From positions 124,001-188,000 of the forward strand of contig NZ_PVBT01000006.1 in the NCBI RefSeq assembly GCF_002980555.1: a stretch of DNA of 64,000 nucleotides, in the 5' to 3' direction. The stretch is from Phyllobacterium myrsinacearum. GTDB lineage: Bacteria > Pseudomonadota > Alphaproteobacteria > Rhizobiales > Rhizobiaceae. This document shows positions 63,917-64,000 of the stretch, piece by piece. A model generated the notes under the pieces. The model did not search any database, was not told the DNA's origin, and was given only the letters and a program-made list of their open reading frames with translations. The position numbers and the translations under genes are program-made. Within the stretch, counting starts at the first letter, position 1; each line of letters begins with the position of its first letter.

Positions 63917-63929
63917 TGATTTCTTTTCA

Positions 63930-63951
63930 ACTGGCCGCCCTTGCGGCCAGT
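63930..63951 (+). other. Hairpin after lptD
   Basis: Nine bases (63930-63938) pair with 63943-63951 around CCTT; CATGCTTTT follows. It may be a partial terminator or an mRNA processing site before the next gene. Confidence 0.5.
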
Positions 63952-63988
63952 CATGCTTTTGCCTTAGTAAAACGGCAATAGAACGAAA

Positions 63989-64000
63989 ATGAATCTCACA
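63989..64000 (+). CDS. Possible start of next gene (partial)
   Basis: An ATG with a GAACGA leader opens a frame (Met-Asn-Leu-Thr) that leaves the window. In related genomes surA follows lptD, but four codons cannot show this. Confidence 0.25.

Overview
The window looks like a chromosomal segment of a GC-rich alphaproteobacterium of the order Hyphomicrobiales (Rhizobiales), most likely close to the Brucella/Ochrobactrum/Phyllobacterium group. The reasons are an Omp25-type surface protein of 213 residues, an Aap general amino-acid transporter in the order J-Q-M-P, a DUF982 protein, the hdaA / AI-2E permease / CDP-alcohol phosphotransferase / purM-purN neighbourhood with ppk nearby, and mitochondrial-like complex I accessory proteins (zf-CHCC/NDUFS6 type and NDUFS4 type). 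No insertion sequence, prophage, CRISPR array or replication origin was found; this is mostly ordinary core chromosome with one accessory-rich stretch.

Layout. 1-4.1 kb: the 5' part of ppk (minus), a zinc-finger protein and an FAD monooxygenase (plus), and two overlapping small membrane proteins (minus). 4.2-8.6 kb: the aapJQMP operon (minus), with a terminator after aapP and a long stem-loop between aapJ and aapQ. 8.8-12.2 kb: PAP2 phosphatase, metC, an exported Cys/His protein plus DUF305 protein, and a small unknown. 12.5-20 kb: accessory stretch of lipoprotein, Gly-rich repeat protein, orphan Flp pilin, several very small membrane proteins, DUF982, acyltransferase 3 and a PepSY-like protein. 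20.4-24.6 kb: two O-methyltransferase-like genes around an FkbH/HAD protein, with a flavin-binding PPOX-like gene inserted on the other strand. 24.9-31 kb: a fluoride riboswitch with crcB, a nucleotidyltransferase, a methyltransferase, two VOC proteins, a lipoprotein, a deleted enoyl-CoA hydratase pseudogene, a P-loop kinase, tRNA-Arg(TCT), the NDUFS4-like gene and tRNA-Pro(TGG).

31.4-44.9 kb: hdaA, an AI-2E permease, a CDP-alcohol phosphatidyltransferase, purM-purN, an HI1419/HI1420-type toxin-antitoxin pair, a molybdopterin oxidoreductase, a GST, an EamA transporter, an FMN reductase, rlmJ, a secreted protein with RNase T2, a second GST and omp25. 45.4-64 kb: a pteridine-reductase-like SDR with uvrC, pgsA-moaD-moaE-META domain protein, ndk, a third GST, an ABC-F ATPase, an MFS exporter with a divergent cysteine-rich regulator, GNAT, a membrane protein, holC, pepA, and lptF-lptG-lptD with what may be the first codons of the next gene.

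Themes. Envelope building is prominent: lptFGD, omp25, PgsA-type enzymes, the acyltransferase and the FkbH/methyltransferase genes. Housekeeping replication and repair genes (hdaA, holC, uvrC) and nucleotide synthesis genes (purMN, ndk) are interleaved. The least explained parts are the cluster of single-TM microproteins at 16-17.5 kb, the Gly-rich repeat protein with its long AT-rich upstream region, and the methyltransferase/FkbH trio. All functions are read from recognisable sequence motifs; no database search was run.
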